Source: Canna indica
Lineage: Eukaryota; Streptophyta; Magnoliopsida; Zingiberales; Cannaceae
NCBI GenBank assembly: GCA_034359265.1
Contig: CP136890.1
Span: 49,202,501 to 49,266,500 of the forward strand
DNA: 64,000 nucleotides
Reading direction: 5' to 3'
Under the pieces are notes generated by a model that did no database searches, had not been told where the DNA came from, and worked only from the letters and a program-made list of their open reading frames with translations. A program made the translations under genes and the position numbers. Below are positions 1-12,420 of this stretch, piece by piece (within the stretch, counting starts at the first letter, position 1; every line of letters starts with the position of its first letter).

Positions 1-707
1 TGGGCGTTTCGAGCCGATACCCCGAAGTTCAATCAGTCGGCTTCGTTCAAGATTCAATTCGAAAAATCTTGCAATTCAATGCATTAGTCTATCAAAAATA
101 ACTCAATTAACAACTTCTCCCATCTCAGTGAATGTTCTGGAGTGGCTTGAGATTCAGATTGCTGGGCGTTTCGAGCCGATACCCCGAAGTTCAATCAGTC
201 GGCTTCGTTCAAGATTCAATTCGAAAAATCTTGCAATTCTTTGCATTAGTCTGTCAAAAATAACTCGATTAACAACTTCTCCCATCACAGTGAATGTTCT
301 GGAGTCGCTCGGGACTCAGATTGCTGGGCGTTTCGAGCCGATACCCCGAAGTTCAATCAGTCGGCTTCGTTCAAGATTCAATTCCAAAAATCTTGCAATT
401 CAATGCATTAGTCTATCAAAAATAACTCAATTAACAACTTCTCCCATCTCAGTGAATGTTCTGGAGTGGCTTGAGATTCAGATTGCTGGGCGTTTCGAGT
501 CGATACCCCGTAGTTCAATCAGTCGGCTTCGTTCAAGATTCTATTCGAAAAATCTTGCAATTCTTTGCATTAGTCTGTCAAAAATAACTCGATTAACAAC
601 TTTTCCCATCACAGTGAATGTTCTGGAGTCGCTCGGGACTCAGATTGCTGGGTGTTTCGAGCCGATACCCCGAAGTTCAATCAGTCGGCTTCGTTCAACA
701 TTCTATA

Positions 708-1795
708 CGAAAAATCTTGCAATTCAATGCATTAGTCTATCAAAAATAACTCAATTAACAACTTCTCCCATCTCAGTGAATGTTCTGGAGTGGCTTGAGA
801 TTCAGATTGCTGGGCGTTTCGAGCCGATACCCTGTAGTTCAATCAGTCGGCTTCGTTCAAGATTCAATTCCAAAAATCTTGCAATTCAATGCATTAGTCT
901 ATCAAAAATAACTCAATTAACAACTTCTCCCATCTCAGTGAATGTTCTGGAGTGGCTTGAGATTCAGATTGCTGGGCGTTTCGAGCCGATACCCTGTAGT
1001 TCAATCAGTCGGCTTCGTTCAAGATTCAATTCCAAAAATCTTGCAATTCAATGCATTAGTCTATCAAAAATAACTCAATTAACAACTTCTCCCATCTCAG
1101 TGAATGTTCTGGAGTGGCTTGAGATTCAGATTGCTGGGCGTTTCGAGCCGATACCCTGTAGTTCAATCAGTCGGCTTCGTTCACGATTCTATTCGAAAAA
1201 TCTTGCAATTCTTTGCATTAGTCTGTCAAAAATAACTCGATTAACAACTTCTCCCATCACAGTGAATGTTCTGAAGTCGCTCGGGACTCAGATTGCTGGG
1301 CATTTCGAGTCGATACCTCGTAGTTCAATCAGTCGGCTTCGTTCAAGATTCAATTCGAAAAATCTTGCAATTCTTTGCATTAGTCTGTCAAAAATAACTT
1401 GATTAACAACTTCTCCCATCACAGTGAATGTTCTGGAGTCGCTCGGCACTCAGATTGCTGGGCGTTTCGAGCCGATACCCAGAAGTTCAATCAGTCGGCT
1501 TCGTTCAAGATTCTATTCGAAAAATCTTGCAATTCAATGCATTAGTCTGTCAAAAATAACTCGATTAACAACTTCTCCCATCTCAGTGAATGTTCTGGAG
1601 TCGCTCGGGATTCAGATTGCTGGGCGTTTCGAGTCGATACCCCGTAGTTCAATCAGTCGGCTTCGTTCAAGATTCTATTCGAAAAATCTTGCAATTCTTT
1701 GCATTAGTCTGTCAAAAATAACTCGATTAACAACTTTTCCCATCACAGTGAATGTTCTGGAGTCGCTCGGGACTCAGATTGCTGGGTGTTTCGAG
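708..1795 (+). repeat. Seven-monomer HOR, copy 1
   Basis: Matches 1842-2929 at an offset of 1134 bp (7 x 162). Shared rare markers include GCTCGGCACTCAG (1441-1453 and 2575-2587), the GTTCTGAAG monomer and the following AACTTGATT. A mismatch I can see is at 1491 (CCCAGAAG against CCCCGAAG). Confidence 0.8.
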
Positions 1796-1841
1796 TCGAT
1801 ACCCCGAAGTTCAATCAGTCGGCTTCGTTCAAGATTCTATT

Positions 1842-2929
1842 CGAAAAATCTTGCAATTCAATGCATTAGTCTATCAAAAATAACTCAATTAACAACTTCT
1901 CCCATCTCAGTGAATGTTCTGGAGTGGCTTGAGATTCAGATTGCTGGGCGTTTCGAGCCGATACCCTGTAGTTCAATCAGTCGGCTTCGTTCAAGATTCA
2001 ATTCCAAAAATCTTGCAATTCAATGCATTAGTCTATCAAAAATAACTCAATTAACAACTTCTCCCATCTCAGTGAATGTTCTGGAGTGGCTTGAGATTCA
2101 GATTGCTGGGCGTTTCGAGCCGATACCCTGTAGTTCAATCAGTCGGCTTCGTTCAAGATTCAATTCCAAAAATCTTGCAATTCAATGCATTAGTCTATCA
2201 AAAATAACTCAATTAACAACTTCTCCCATCTCAGTGAATGTTCTGGAGTGGCTTGAGATTCAGATTGCTGGGCGTTTCGAGCCGATACCCTGTAGTTCAA
2301 TCAGTCGGCTTCGTTCACGATTCTATTCGAAAAATCTTGCAATTCTTTGCATTAGTCTGTCAAAAATAACTCGATTAACAACTTCTCCCATCACAGTGAA
2401 TGTTCTGAAGTCGCTCGGGACTCAGATTGCTGGGCATTTCGAGTCGATACCTCGTAGTTCAATCAGTCGGCTTCGTTCAAGATTCAATTCGAAAAATCTT
2501 GCAATTCTTTGCATTAGTCTGTCAAAAATAACTTGATTAACAACTTCTCCCATCACAGTGAATGTTCTGGAGTCGCTCGGCACTCAGATTGCTGGGCGTT
2601 TCGAGCCGATACCCCGAAGTTCAATCAGTCGGCTTCGTTCAAGATTCTATTCGAAAAATCTTGCAATTCAATGCATTAGTCTGTCAAAAATAACTCGATT
2701 AACAACTTCTCCCATCTCAGTGAATGTTCTGGAGTCGCTCGGGATTCAGATTGCTGGGCGTTTCGAGTCGATACCCCGTAGTTCAATCAGTCGGCTTCGT
2801 TAGAGATTCTATTCGAAAAATCTTGCAATTCTTTGCATTAGTCTGTCAAAAATAACTCGATTAACAACTTTTCCCATCACAGTGAATGTTCTGGAGTCGC
2901 TCGGGACTCAGATTGCTGGGTGTTTCGAG
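1842..2929 (+). repeat. Seven-monomer HOR, copy 2
   Basis: Second copy of the 1134-bp unit. It differs from the first by a private change near 2802-2803 (CGTTAGAG where other copies have CGTTCAAG) and diverges after about 2929 (GAGCCG against GAGTCG). Confidence 0.8.
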
Positions 2930-4501
2930 CCGATACCCCGAAGTTCAATCAGTCGGCTTCGTTCAAGATTCTATTCGAAAAATCTTGCAATTCAATGCAT
3001 TAGTCTATCAAAAATAACTCAATTAACAACTTCTCTCATCTCAGTGAATGTTCTGGAGTGGCTTGAGATTCAGATTGCTGGGCGTTTCGAGCCGATACCC
3101 TGTAGTTCAATCAGTCGGCTTCGTTCAAGATTCTATTCGAAAAATCTTGCAATTCTTTGCATTAGTCTGTCAAAAATAACTCGATTAACAACTTTTCCCA
3201 TCACAGTGAATGTTCTGGAGTCGCTCGGGACTCAGATTGCTGGGTGTTTCGAGCCGATACCCCGAAGTTCAATCAGTCGGCTTCGTTCAAGATTCTATTC
3301 GAAAAATCTTGCAATTCAATGCATTAGTCTATCAAAAATAACTCAATTAACAACTTCTCCCATCTCAGTGAATGTTCTGGAGTGGCTTGAGATTCAGATT
3401 GCTGGGCGTTTCGAGCCGATACCCTGTAGTTCAATCAGTCGGCTTCGTTCAAGATTCAATTCCAAAAATCTTGCAATTCAATGCATTAGTCTGTCAAAAA
3501 TAACTCAATTAACAACTTCTCCCATCTCAGTGAATGTTCTGGAGTGGCTTGAGATTCAGATTGCTGGGCGTTTCGAGCCGATACCCCGAAGTTCAATCAG
3601 TCGGCTTCGTTCAAGATTCAATTCGAAAAATCTTGCAATTCTTTGCATTAGTCTGTCAAAAATAACTCGATTAACAACTTCTCCCATCACAGTGAATGTT
3701 CTGGAGTCGCTCGGGACTCAGATTGCTGGGCGTTTCGAGCCGATACCCCGAAGTTCAATCAGTCGGCTTCGTTCAAGATTCTATTCGAAAAATCTTGCAA
3801 TTCAATGCATTAGTCTGTCAAAAATAACTCGATTAACAACTTCTCCCATCTCAGTGAATGTTCTGGAGTCGCTCGGGATTCAGATTGCTGGGCGTTTCGA
3901 GCCGATACCCTGTAGTTCAATCAGTCGGCTTCGTTCAAGATTCAATTCCAAAAATCTTGCAATTCAATGCATTAGTCTATCAAAAATAACTCAATTAACA
4001 ACTTCTCCCATCTCAGTGAATGTTCTGGAGTGGCTTGAGATTCAGATTGCTGGGCGTTTCGAGCCGATACCCCGAAGTTCAATCAGTCGGCTTCGTTCAA
4101 GATTCTATTCGAAAAATCTTGCAATTCTTTGCATTAGTCTGTCAAAAATAACTCGATTAACAACTTCTCCCATCACAGTGAATGTTCTGGAGTCGCTCGG
4201 GACTCAGATTGCTGGGCGTTTCGAGCCGATACCCCGAAGTTCAATCAGTCGGCTTCGTTCAAGATTCAATTCGAAAAATCTTGCAATTCTTTGCATTAGT
4301 CTGTCAAAAATAACTCGATTAACAACTTCTCCCATCACAGTGAATGTTCTGGAGTCGCTCGGGACTCAGATTGCTGGGCGTTTCTAGCCGATACCCTGTA
4401 GTTCAATCAGTCGGCTTCGTTCAAGATTCAATTCCAAAAATCTTGCAATTCAATGCATTAGTCTATCAAAAATAACTCAATTAACAACATCTCCCATCTC
4501 A

Positions 4502-5473
4502 GTGAATGTTCTGGAGTGGCTTGAGATTCAGATTGCTGGGCGTTTCGAGCCGATACCCCGAAGTTCAATCAGTCGGCTTCGTTCAAGATTCAATTCGAAA
4601 AATCTTGCAATTCTTTGCATTAGTCTATCAAAAATAACTCGATTAACAACTTCTCCCATCACAGTGAATGTTCTGGAGTCGCTCGGGACTCAGATTGCTG
4701 GGCGTTTCGAGCCGATACCCCGAAGTTCAATCAGTCGGCTTCGTTCAAGATTCAATTCCAAAAATCTTGCAATTCAATGCATTAGTCTATCAAAAATAAC
4801 TCAATTAAAAACTTCTCCCATCTCAGTGAATGTTCTGGAGTGGCTTGAGATTCAGATTGCTGGGCGTTTCGAGTCGATACCCCGTAGTTCAATCAGTCGG
4901 CTTCGTTCAAGATTCTATTCGAAAAATCTTGCAATTCTTTGCATTAGTCTGTCAAAAATAACTCGATTAACAACTTCTCCCATCACAGTGAATGTTCTGG
5001 AGTCGCTCGGGACTCAGATTGCTGGGTGTTTCGAGCCGATACCCCGAAGTTCAATCAGTCGGCTTCGTTCAAGATTCTATTCGAAAAATCTTGCAATTCA
5101 ATGCATTAGTCTATCAAAAATAACTCAATTAACAACTTCTCCCATCTCAGTGAATGTTCTGGAGTGGCTTGAGATTCAGATTGCTGGGCGTTTCGAGCCG
5201 ATACCCTGTAGTTCAATCAGTCGGCTTCGTTCAAGATTCAATTCCAAAAATCTTGCAATTCAATGCATTAGTCTATCAAAAATAACTCAATTAACAACTT
5301 CTCCCATCTCAGTGAATGTTCTGGAGTGGCTTGAGATTCAGATTGCTGGGCGTTTCGAGCCGATACCCCGAAGTTCAATCAGTCGGCTTCGTTCAAGATT
5401 CAATTCGAAAAATCTTGCAATTCTTTGCATTAGTCTGTCAAAAATAACTCGATTAAGAACTTCTCCCATCACA
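4502..5473 (+). repeat. Six-monomer block, copy 1 of 3 in sub-array 1
   Basis: Ordered set of six monomers: type A, type B, type A introduced by AATTAAAAAC and carrying GAGTCGATACC, a B monomer with GGGTGTTTCG, then two type A monomers. The same order recurs from 6608 and 10982. Confidence 0.7.
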
Positions 5474-6607
5474 GTGAATGTTCTGGAGTCGCTCGGGACT
5501 CAGATTGCTGGGTGTTTCGAGCCGATACCCCGAAGATCAATCAGTCGGCTTCGTTCAAGATTCTATTCGAAAAATCTTGCAATTCAATGCATTAGTCTGT
5601 CAAAAATAACTCGATTAACAACTTCTCCCATCTCAGTGAATGTTCTGGAGTCGCTCGGGATTCAGATTGCTGGGCGTTTCGAGCCGATACCCTGTAGTTC
5701 AATCAGTCGGCTTCGTTCAAGATTCAATTCCAAAAATCTTGCAATTCAATGCATTAGTCTATCAAAAATAACTCAATTAACAACTTCTCCCATCTCAGTG
5801 AATGTTCTGGAGTGGCTTGAGATTCAGATTGCTGGGCGTTTCGAGCCGATACCCCGAAGTTCAATCAGTCGGCTTCGTTCAAGATTCTATTCGAAAAATC
5901 TTGCAATTCTTTGCATTAGTCTGTCAAAAATAACTCGATTAACAACTTCTCCCATCACAGTGAATGTTCTGGAGTCGCTCGGGACTCAGATTGCTGGGCG
6001 TTTCGAGCCGATACCCCGAAGTTCAATCAGTCGGCTTCGTTCAAGATTCAATTCGAAAAATCTTGCAATTCTTTGCATTAGTCTGTCAAAAATAACTCGA
6101 TTAACAACTTCTCCCATCACAGTGAATGTTCTGGAGTCGCTCGGGACTCAGATTGCTGGGCGTTTCGAGCCGATACCCTGTAGTTCAATCAGTCGGCTTC
6201 GTTCAAGATTCAATTCCAAAAATCTTGCAATTCAATGCATTAGTCTATCAAAAATAACTCAATTAACAACTTCTCCCATCTCAGTGAATGTTCTGGAGTG
6301 GCTTGAGATTCAGATTGCTGGGCGTTTCGAGCCGATACCCCGAAGTTCAATCAGTCGGCTTCGTTCAAGATTCTATTCGAAAAATCTTGCAATTCTTTGC
6401 ATTAGTCTGTCAAAAATAACTCGATTAACAACTTCTCCCATCACAGTGAATGTTCTGGAGTCGCTCGGGACTCAGATTGCTGGGCGTTTCGAGCCGATAC
6501 CCTGTAGTTCAATCAGTCGGCTTCGTTCAAGATTCAATTCCAAAAATCTTGCAATTCAATGCATTAGTCTATCAAAAATAACTCAATTAACAACTTCTCC
6601 CATCTCA

Positions 6608-7579
6608 GTGAATGTTCTGGAGTGGCTTGAGATTCAGATTGCTGGGCGTTTCGAGCCGATACCCCGAAGTTCAATCAGTCGGCTTCGTTCAAGATTCAAT
6701 TCGAAAAATCTTGCAATTCTTTGCATTAGTCTATCAAAAATAACTCGATTAACAACTTCTCCCATCACAGTGAATGTTCTGGAGTCGCTCGGGACTCAGA
6801 TTGCTGGGCGTTTCGAGCCGATACCCCGAAGTTCAATCAGTCGGCTTCGTTCAAGATTCAATTCCAAAAATCTTGCAATTCAATGCATTAGTCTATCAAA
6901 AATAACTCAATTAAAAACTTCTCCCATCTCAGTGAATGTTCTGGAGTGGCTTGAGATTCAGATTGCTGGGCGTTTCGAGTCGATACCCCGTAGTTCAATC
7001 AGTCGGCTTCGTTCAAGATTCTATTCGAAAAATCTTGCAATTCTTTGCATTAGTCTGTCAAAAATAACTCGATTAACAACTTCTCCCATCACAGTGAATG
7101 TTCTGGAGTCGCTCGGGACTCAGATTGCTGGGTGTTTCGAGCCGATACCCCGAAGTTCAATTAGTCGGCTTCGTTCAAGATTCTATTCGAAAAATCTTGC
7201 AATTCAATGCATTAGTCTATCAAAAATAACTCAATTAACAACTTCTCCCATCTCAGTGAATGTTCTGGAGTGGCTTGAGATTCAGATTGCTGGGCGTTTC
7301 GAGCGGATACCCTGTAGTTCATTCAGTCGGCTTCGTTCAAGATTCAATTCCAAAAATCTTGCAATTCAATGCATTAGTCTATCAAAAATAACTCAATTAA
7401 CAACTTCTCCCATCTCAGTGAATGTTCTGGAGTGGCTTGAGATTCAGATTGCTGGGCGTTTCGAGCCGATACCCCGAAGTTCAATCAGTCGGCTTCGTTC
7501 AAGATTCAATTCGAAAAATCTTGCAATTCTTTGCATTAGTCTGTCAAAAATAACTCGATTAACAACTTCTCCCATCTCA
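6608..7579 (+). repeat. Six-monomer block, copy 2 of 3
   Basis: Offset 2106 bp (13 x 162) from the copy at 4502. Private changes include CAATTAGTCGG near 7160, GAGCGGATACC near 7302 and GTTCATTCAG near 7318. Confidence 0.7.
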
Positions 7580-10500
7580 GTGAATGTTCTGGAGTGGCTT
7601 GAGATTCAGATTGCTGGGCGTTTCGAGCCGATACCCCGAAGTTCAATCAGTCGGCTTCGTTCAAGATTCAATTCGAAAAATCTTGCAATTCTTTGCATTA
7701 GTCTATCAAAAATAACTCGATTAACAACTTCTCCCATCACAGTGAATGTTCTGGAGTCGCTCGGGACTCAGATTGCTGGGCGTTTCGAGCCGATACCCCG
7801 AAGTTCAATCAGTCGGCTTCGTTCAAGATTCAATTCGAAAAATCTTGCAATTCTTTGCATTAGTCTATCAAAAATAACTCGATTAACAACTTCTCCCATC
7901 ACAGTGAATGTTCTGGAGTCGCTCGGGACTCAGATTGCTGGGCGTTTCGAGCCGATACCCCGAAGTTCAATCAGTCGGCTTCGTTCAAGATTCAATTCCA
8001 AAAATCTTGCAATTCAATGCATTAGTCTATCAAAAATAACTCAATTAAAAACTTCTCCCATCTCAGTGAATGTTCTGGAGTGGCTTGAGATTCAGATTGC
8101 TGGGCGTTTCGAGCCGATACCCCGAAGTTCAATCAGTCGGCTTCGTTCAAGATTCAATTCGAAAAATCTTGCAATTCAATGCATTAGTCTATCAAAAATA
8201 ACTCGATTAACAACTTCTCCCATCACAGTGAATGTTCTGGAGTCGCTCGGGACTCAGATTGCTGGGCGTTTCGAGCCGATACCCCGAAGTTCAATCAGTC
8301 GGCTTCGTTCAAGATTCAATTCGAAAAATCTTGCAATTCTTTGCATTAGTCTGTCAAAAATAACTCGATTAACAACTTCTCCCATCACAGTGAATGTTCT
8401 GGAGTCGCTCGGGACTCAGATTGCTGGGCGTTTCGAGCCGATACCCTGTAGTTCAATCAGTCGGCTTCGTTCAAGATTCAATTCCAAAAATCTTGCAATT
8501 CAATGCATTAGTCTATCAAAAATAACTCAATTAACAACTTCTCCCATCTCAGTGAATGTTCTGGAGTGGCTTGAGATTCAGATTGCTGGGCGTTTCGAGC
8601 CGATACCCCGAAGTTCAATCAGTCGGCTTCGTTCAAGATTCTATTCGAAAAATCTTGCAATTCTTTGCATTAGTCTGTCAAAAATAACTCGATTAACAAC
8701 TTCTCCCATCACAGTGAATGTTCTGGAGTCGCTCGGGACTCAGATTGCTGGGCGTTTCGAGCCGATACCCTGTAGTTCAATCAGTCGGCTTCGTTCAAGA
8801 TTCAATTCCAAAAATCTTGCAATTCAATGCATTAGTCTATCAAAAATAACTCAATTAACAACTTCTCCCATCTCAGTGAATGTTCTGGAGTGGCTTGAGA
8901 TTCAGATTGCTGGGCGTTTCGAGCCGATACCCCGAAGTTCAATCAGTCGGCTTCGTTCAAGATTCTATTCGAAAAATCTTGCAATTCTTTGCATTAGTCT
9001 ATCAAAAATAACTCGATTAACAACTTCTCCCATCACAGTGAATGTTCTGGAGTCGCTCGGGACTCAGATTGCTGGGCGTTTCGAGCCGATACCCCGAAGT
9101 TCAATCAGTCGGCTTCGTTCAAGATTCAATTCCAAAAATCTTGCAATTCAATGCATTAGTCTATCAAAAATAACTCAATTAAAAACTTCTCCCATCTCAG
9201 TGAATGTTCTGGAGTGGCTTGAGATTCAGATTGCTGGGTGTTTCGAGCCGATACCCCGAAGTTCAATCAGTCGGCTTCGTTCAAGATTCTATTCGAAAAA
9301 TCTTGCAATTCAATGCATTAGTCTGTCAAAAATAACTCGATTCACAACTTCTCCCATCACAGTGAATGTTCTGGAGTCGCTCGGGACTCAGATTGCTGGG
9401 CGTTTCGAGCCGATACCCTGTAGTTCAATCAGTCGGCTTCGTTCAAGATTCAATTCCAAAAATCTTGCAATTCAATGCATTAGTCTATCAAAAATAACTC
9501 AATTAACAACTTCTCCCATCTCAGTGAATGTTCTGGAGTGGCTTGAGATTCAGATTGCTGGGCGTTTCGAGCCGATACCCCGAAGTTCAATCAGTCGGCT
9601 TCGTTCAAGATTCTATTCGAAAAATCTTGCAATTCTTTGCATTAGTCTATCAAAAATAACTCGATTAACAACTTCTCCCATCACAGTGAATGTTCTGGAG
9701 TCGCTCGGGACTCAGATTGCTGGGCGTTTCGAGCCGATACCCCGAAGTTCAATCAGTCGGCTTCGTTCAAGATTCAATTCCAAAAATCTTGCAATTCAAT
9801 GCATTAGTCTATCAAAAATAACTCAATTAAAAACTTCTCCCATCTCAGTGAATGTTCTGGAGTGGCTTGAGATTCAGATTGCTGGGTGTTTCGAGCCGAT
9901 ACCCCGAAGTTCAATCAGTCGGCTTCGTTCAAGATTCTATTCGAAAAATCTTGCAATTCAATGCATTAGTCTGTCAAAAATAACTCGATTCACAACTTCT
10001 CCCATCTCAGTGAATGTTCTGGAGTCGCTCGGGATTCAGATTGCTGGGCGTTTCGAGCCGATACCCTGTAGTTCAATCAGTCGGCTTCGTTCAAGATTCA
10101 ATTCCAAAAATCTTGCAATTCAATGCATTAGTCTATCAAAAATAACTCAATTAACAACTTCTCCCATCTCAGTGAATGTTCTGGAGTGGCTTGAGATTCA
10201 GATTGCTGGGCGTTTCGAGCCGATACCCCGAAGTTCAATCAGTCGGCTTCGTTCAAGATTCTATTCGAAAAATCTTGCAATTCTTTGCATTAGTCTGTCA
10301 AAAATAACTCGATTAACAACTTCTCCCATCACAGTGAATGTTCTGGAGTCGCTCGGGACTCAGATTGCTGGGCGTTTCGAGCCGATACCCCGAAGTTCAA
10401 TCAGTCGGCTTCGTTCAAGATTCAATTCGAAAAATCTTGCAATTCTTTGCATTAGTCTGTCAAAAATAACTCGATTAACAACTTCTCCCATCACAGTGAA

Positions 10501-10981
10501 TGTTCTGGAGTCGCTCGGGACTCAGATTGCTGGGCGTTTCGAGCCGATACCCTGTAGTTCAATCAGTCGGCTTCGTTCAAGATTCAATTCCAAAAATCTT
10601 GCAATTCAATGCATTAGTCTATCAAAAATAACTCAATTAACAACTTCTCCCATCTCAGTGAATGTTCTGGAGTGGCTTGAGATTCAGATTGCTGGGCGTT
10701 TCGAGCCGATACCCCGAAGTTCAATCAGTCGGCTTCGTTCAAGATTCTATTCGAAAAATCTTGCAATTCTTTGCATTAGTCTGTCAAAAATAACTCGATT
10801 AACAACTTCTCCCATCACAGTGAATGTTCTGGAGTCGCTCGGGACTCAGATTGCTGGGCGTTTCGAGCCGATACCCTGTAGTTCAATCAGTCGGCTTCGT
10901 TCAAGATTCAATTCCAAAAATCTTGCAATTCAATGCATTAGTCTATCAAAAATAACTCAATTAACAACTTCTCCCATCTCA

Positions 10982-11953
10982 GTGAATGTTCTGGAGTGGC
11001 TTGAGATTCAGATTGCTGGGCGTTTCGAGCCGATACCCCGAAGTTCAATCAGTCGGCTTCGTTCAAGATTCAATTCGAAAAATCTTGCAATTCTTTGCAT
11101 TAGTCTATCAAAAATAACTCGATTAACAACTTCTCCCATCACAGTGAATGTTCTGGAGTCGCTCGGGACTCAGATTGCTGGGCGTTTCGAGCCGATACCC
11201 CGAAGTTCAATCAGTCGGCTTCGTTCAAGATTCAATTCCAAAAATCTTGCAATTCAATGCATTAGTCTATCAAAAATAACTCAATTAAAAACTTCTCCCA
11301 TCTCAGTGAATGTTCTGGAGTGGCTTGAGATTCAGATTGCTGGGCGTTTCGAGTCGATACCCCGTAGTTCAATCAGTCGGCTTCGTTCAAGATTCTATTC
11401 GAAAAATCTTGCAATTCTTTGCATTAGTCTGTCAAAAATAACTCGATTAACAACTTCTCCCATCACAGTGAATGTTCTGGAGTCGCTCGGGACTCAGATT
11501 GCTGGGTGTTTCGAGCCGATACCCCGAAGTTCAATCAGTCGGCTTCGTTCAAGATTCTATTCAAAAAATCTTGCAATTCAATGCATTAGTCTATCAAAAA
11601 TAACTCAATTAACAACTTCTCCCATCTCAGTGAATGTTCTGGAGTGGCTTGAGATTCAGATTGCTGGGCGTTTCGAGCCGATACCCTGTAGTTCAATCAG
11701 TCGGCTTCGTTCAAGATTCAATTCCAAAAATCTTGCAATTCAATGCATTAGTCTATCAAAAATAACTCAATTAACAACTTCTCCCATCTCAGTGAATGTT
11801 CTGGAGTGGCTTGAGATTCAGATTGCTGGGCGTTTCGAGCCGATACCCCGAAGTTCAATCAGTCGGCTTCGTTCAAGATTCTATTCGAAAAATCTTGCAA
11901 TTCTTTGCATTAGTCTGTCAAAAATAACTCGATTAACAACTTCTCCCATCACA
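10982..11953 (+). repeat. Six-monomer block, copy 3 of 3
   Basis: Offset 4374 bp (27 x 162) from the copy at 6608, with the AATTAAAAAC marker at about 11283. It diverges from the first two copies in its last monomer (CTATTCG instead of CAATTCG). Confidence 0.65.
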
Positions 11954-12420
11954 GTGAATGTTCTGGAGTCGCTCGGGACTCAGATTGCTGGGCGTTTCGA
12001 GCCGATACCCTGTAGTTCAATCAGTCGGCTTCGTTCAAGATTCAATTCCAAAAATCTTGCAATTCAATGCATTAGTCTATCAAAAATAACTCAATTAACA
12101 ACTTCTCCCATCTCAGTGAATGTTCTGGAGTGGCTTGAGATTCAGATTGCTGGGCGTTTCGAGCCGATACCCCGAAGTTCAATCAGTCGGCTTCGTTCAA
12201 GATTCAATTCGAAAAATCTTGCAATTCTTTGCATTAGTCTATCAAAAATAACTCGATTAACAACTTCTCCCATCACAGTGAATGTTCTGGAGTCGCTCGG
12301 GACTCAGATTGCTGGGCGTTTCGAGCCGATACCCCGAAGTTCAATCAGTCGGCTTCGTTCAAGATTCAATTCCAAAAATCTTGCAATTCAATGCATTAGT
12401 CTATCAAAAATAACTCAATT

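Larger units (their letters stand above)
1..12420 (+). repeat. Sub-array 1: A/B monomers without insertions
   Basis: About 77 monomers with no length change. Type A (GAGTGGCTTGAGATTCAG, preceded by CATCTCAGTG) and type B (GAGTCGCTCGGGACTCAG, preceded by CATCACAGTG) often alternate, giving an underlying 324-bp dimer pattern. Hybrids (GAGTCGCTCGGGATTCAG) also occur. The CAATTCCAAAAATC variant is common here and becomes rare beyond 37 kb. It contains the longest stop-free stretch of the window, which I do not interpret as a gene. Confidence 0.85.
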
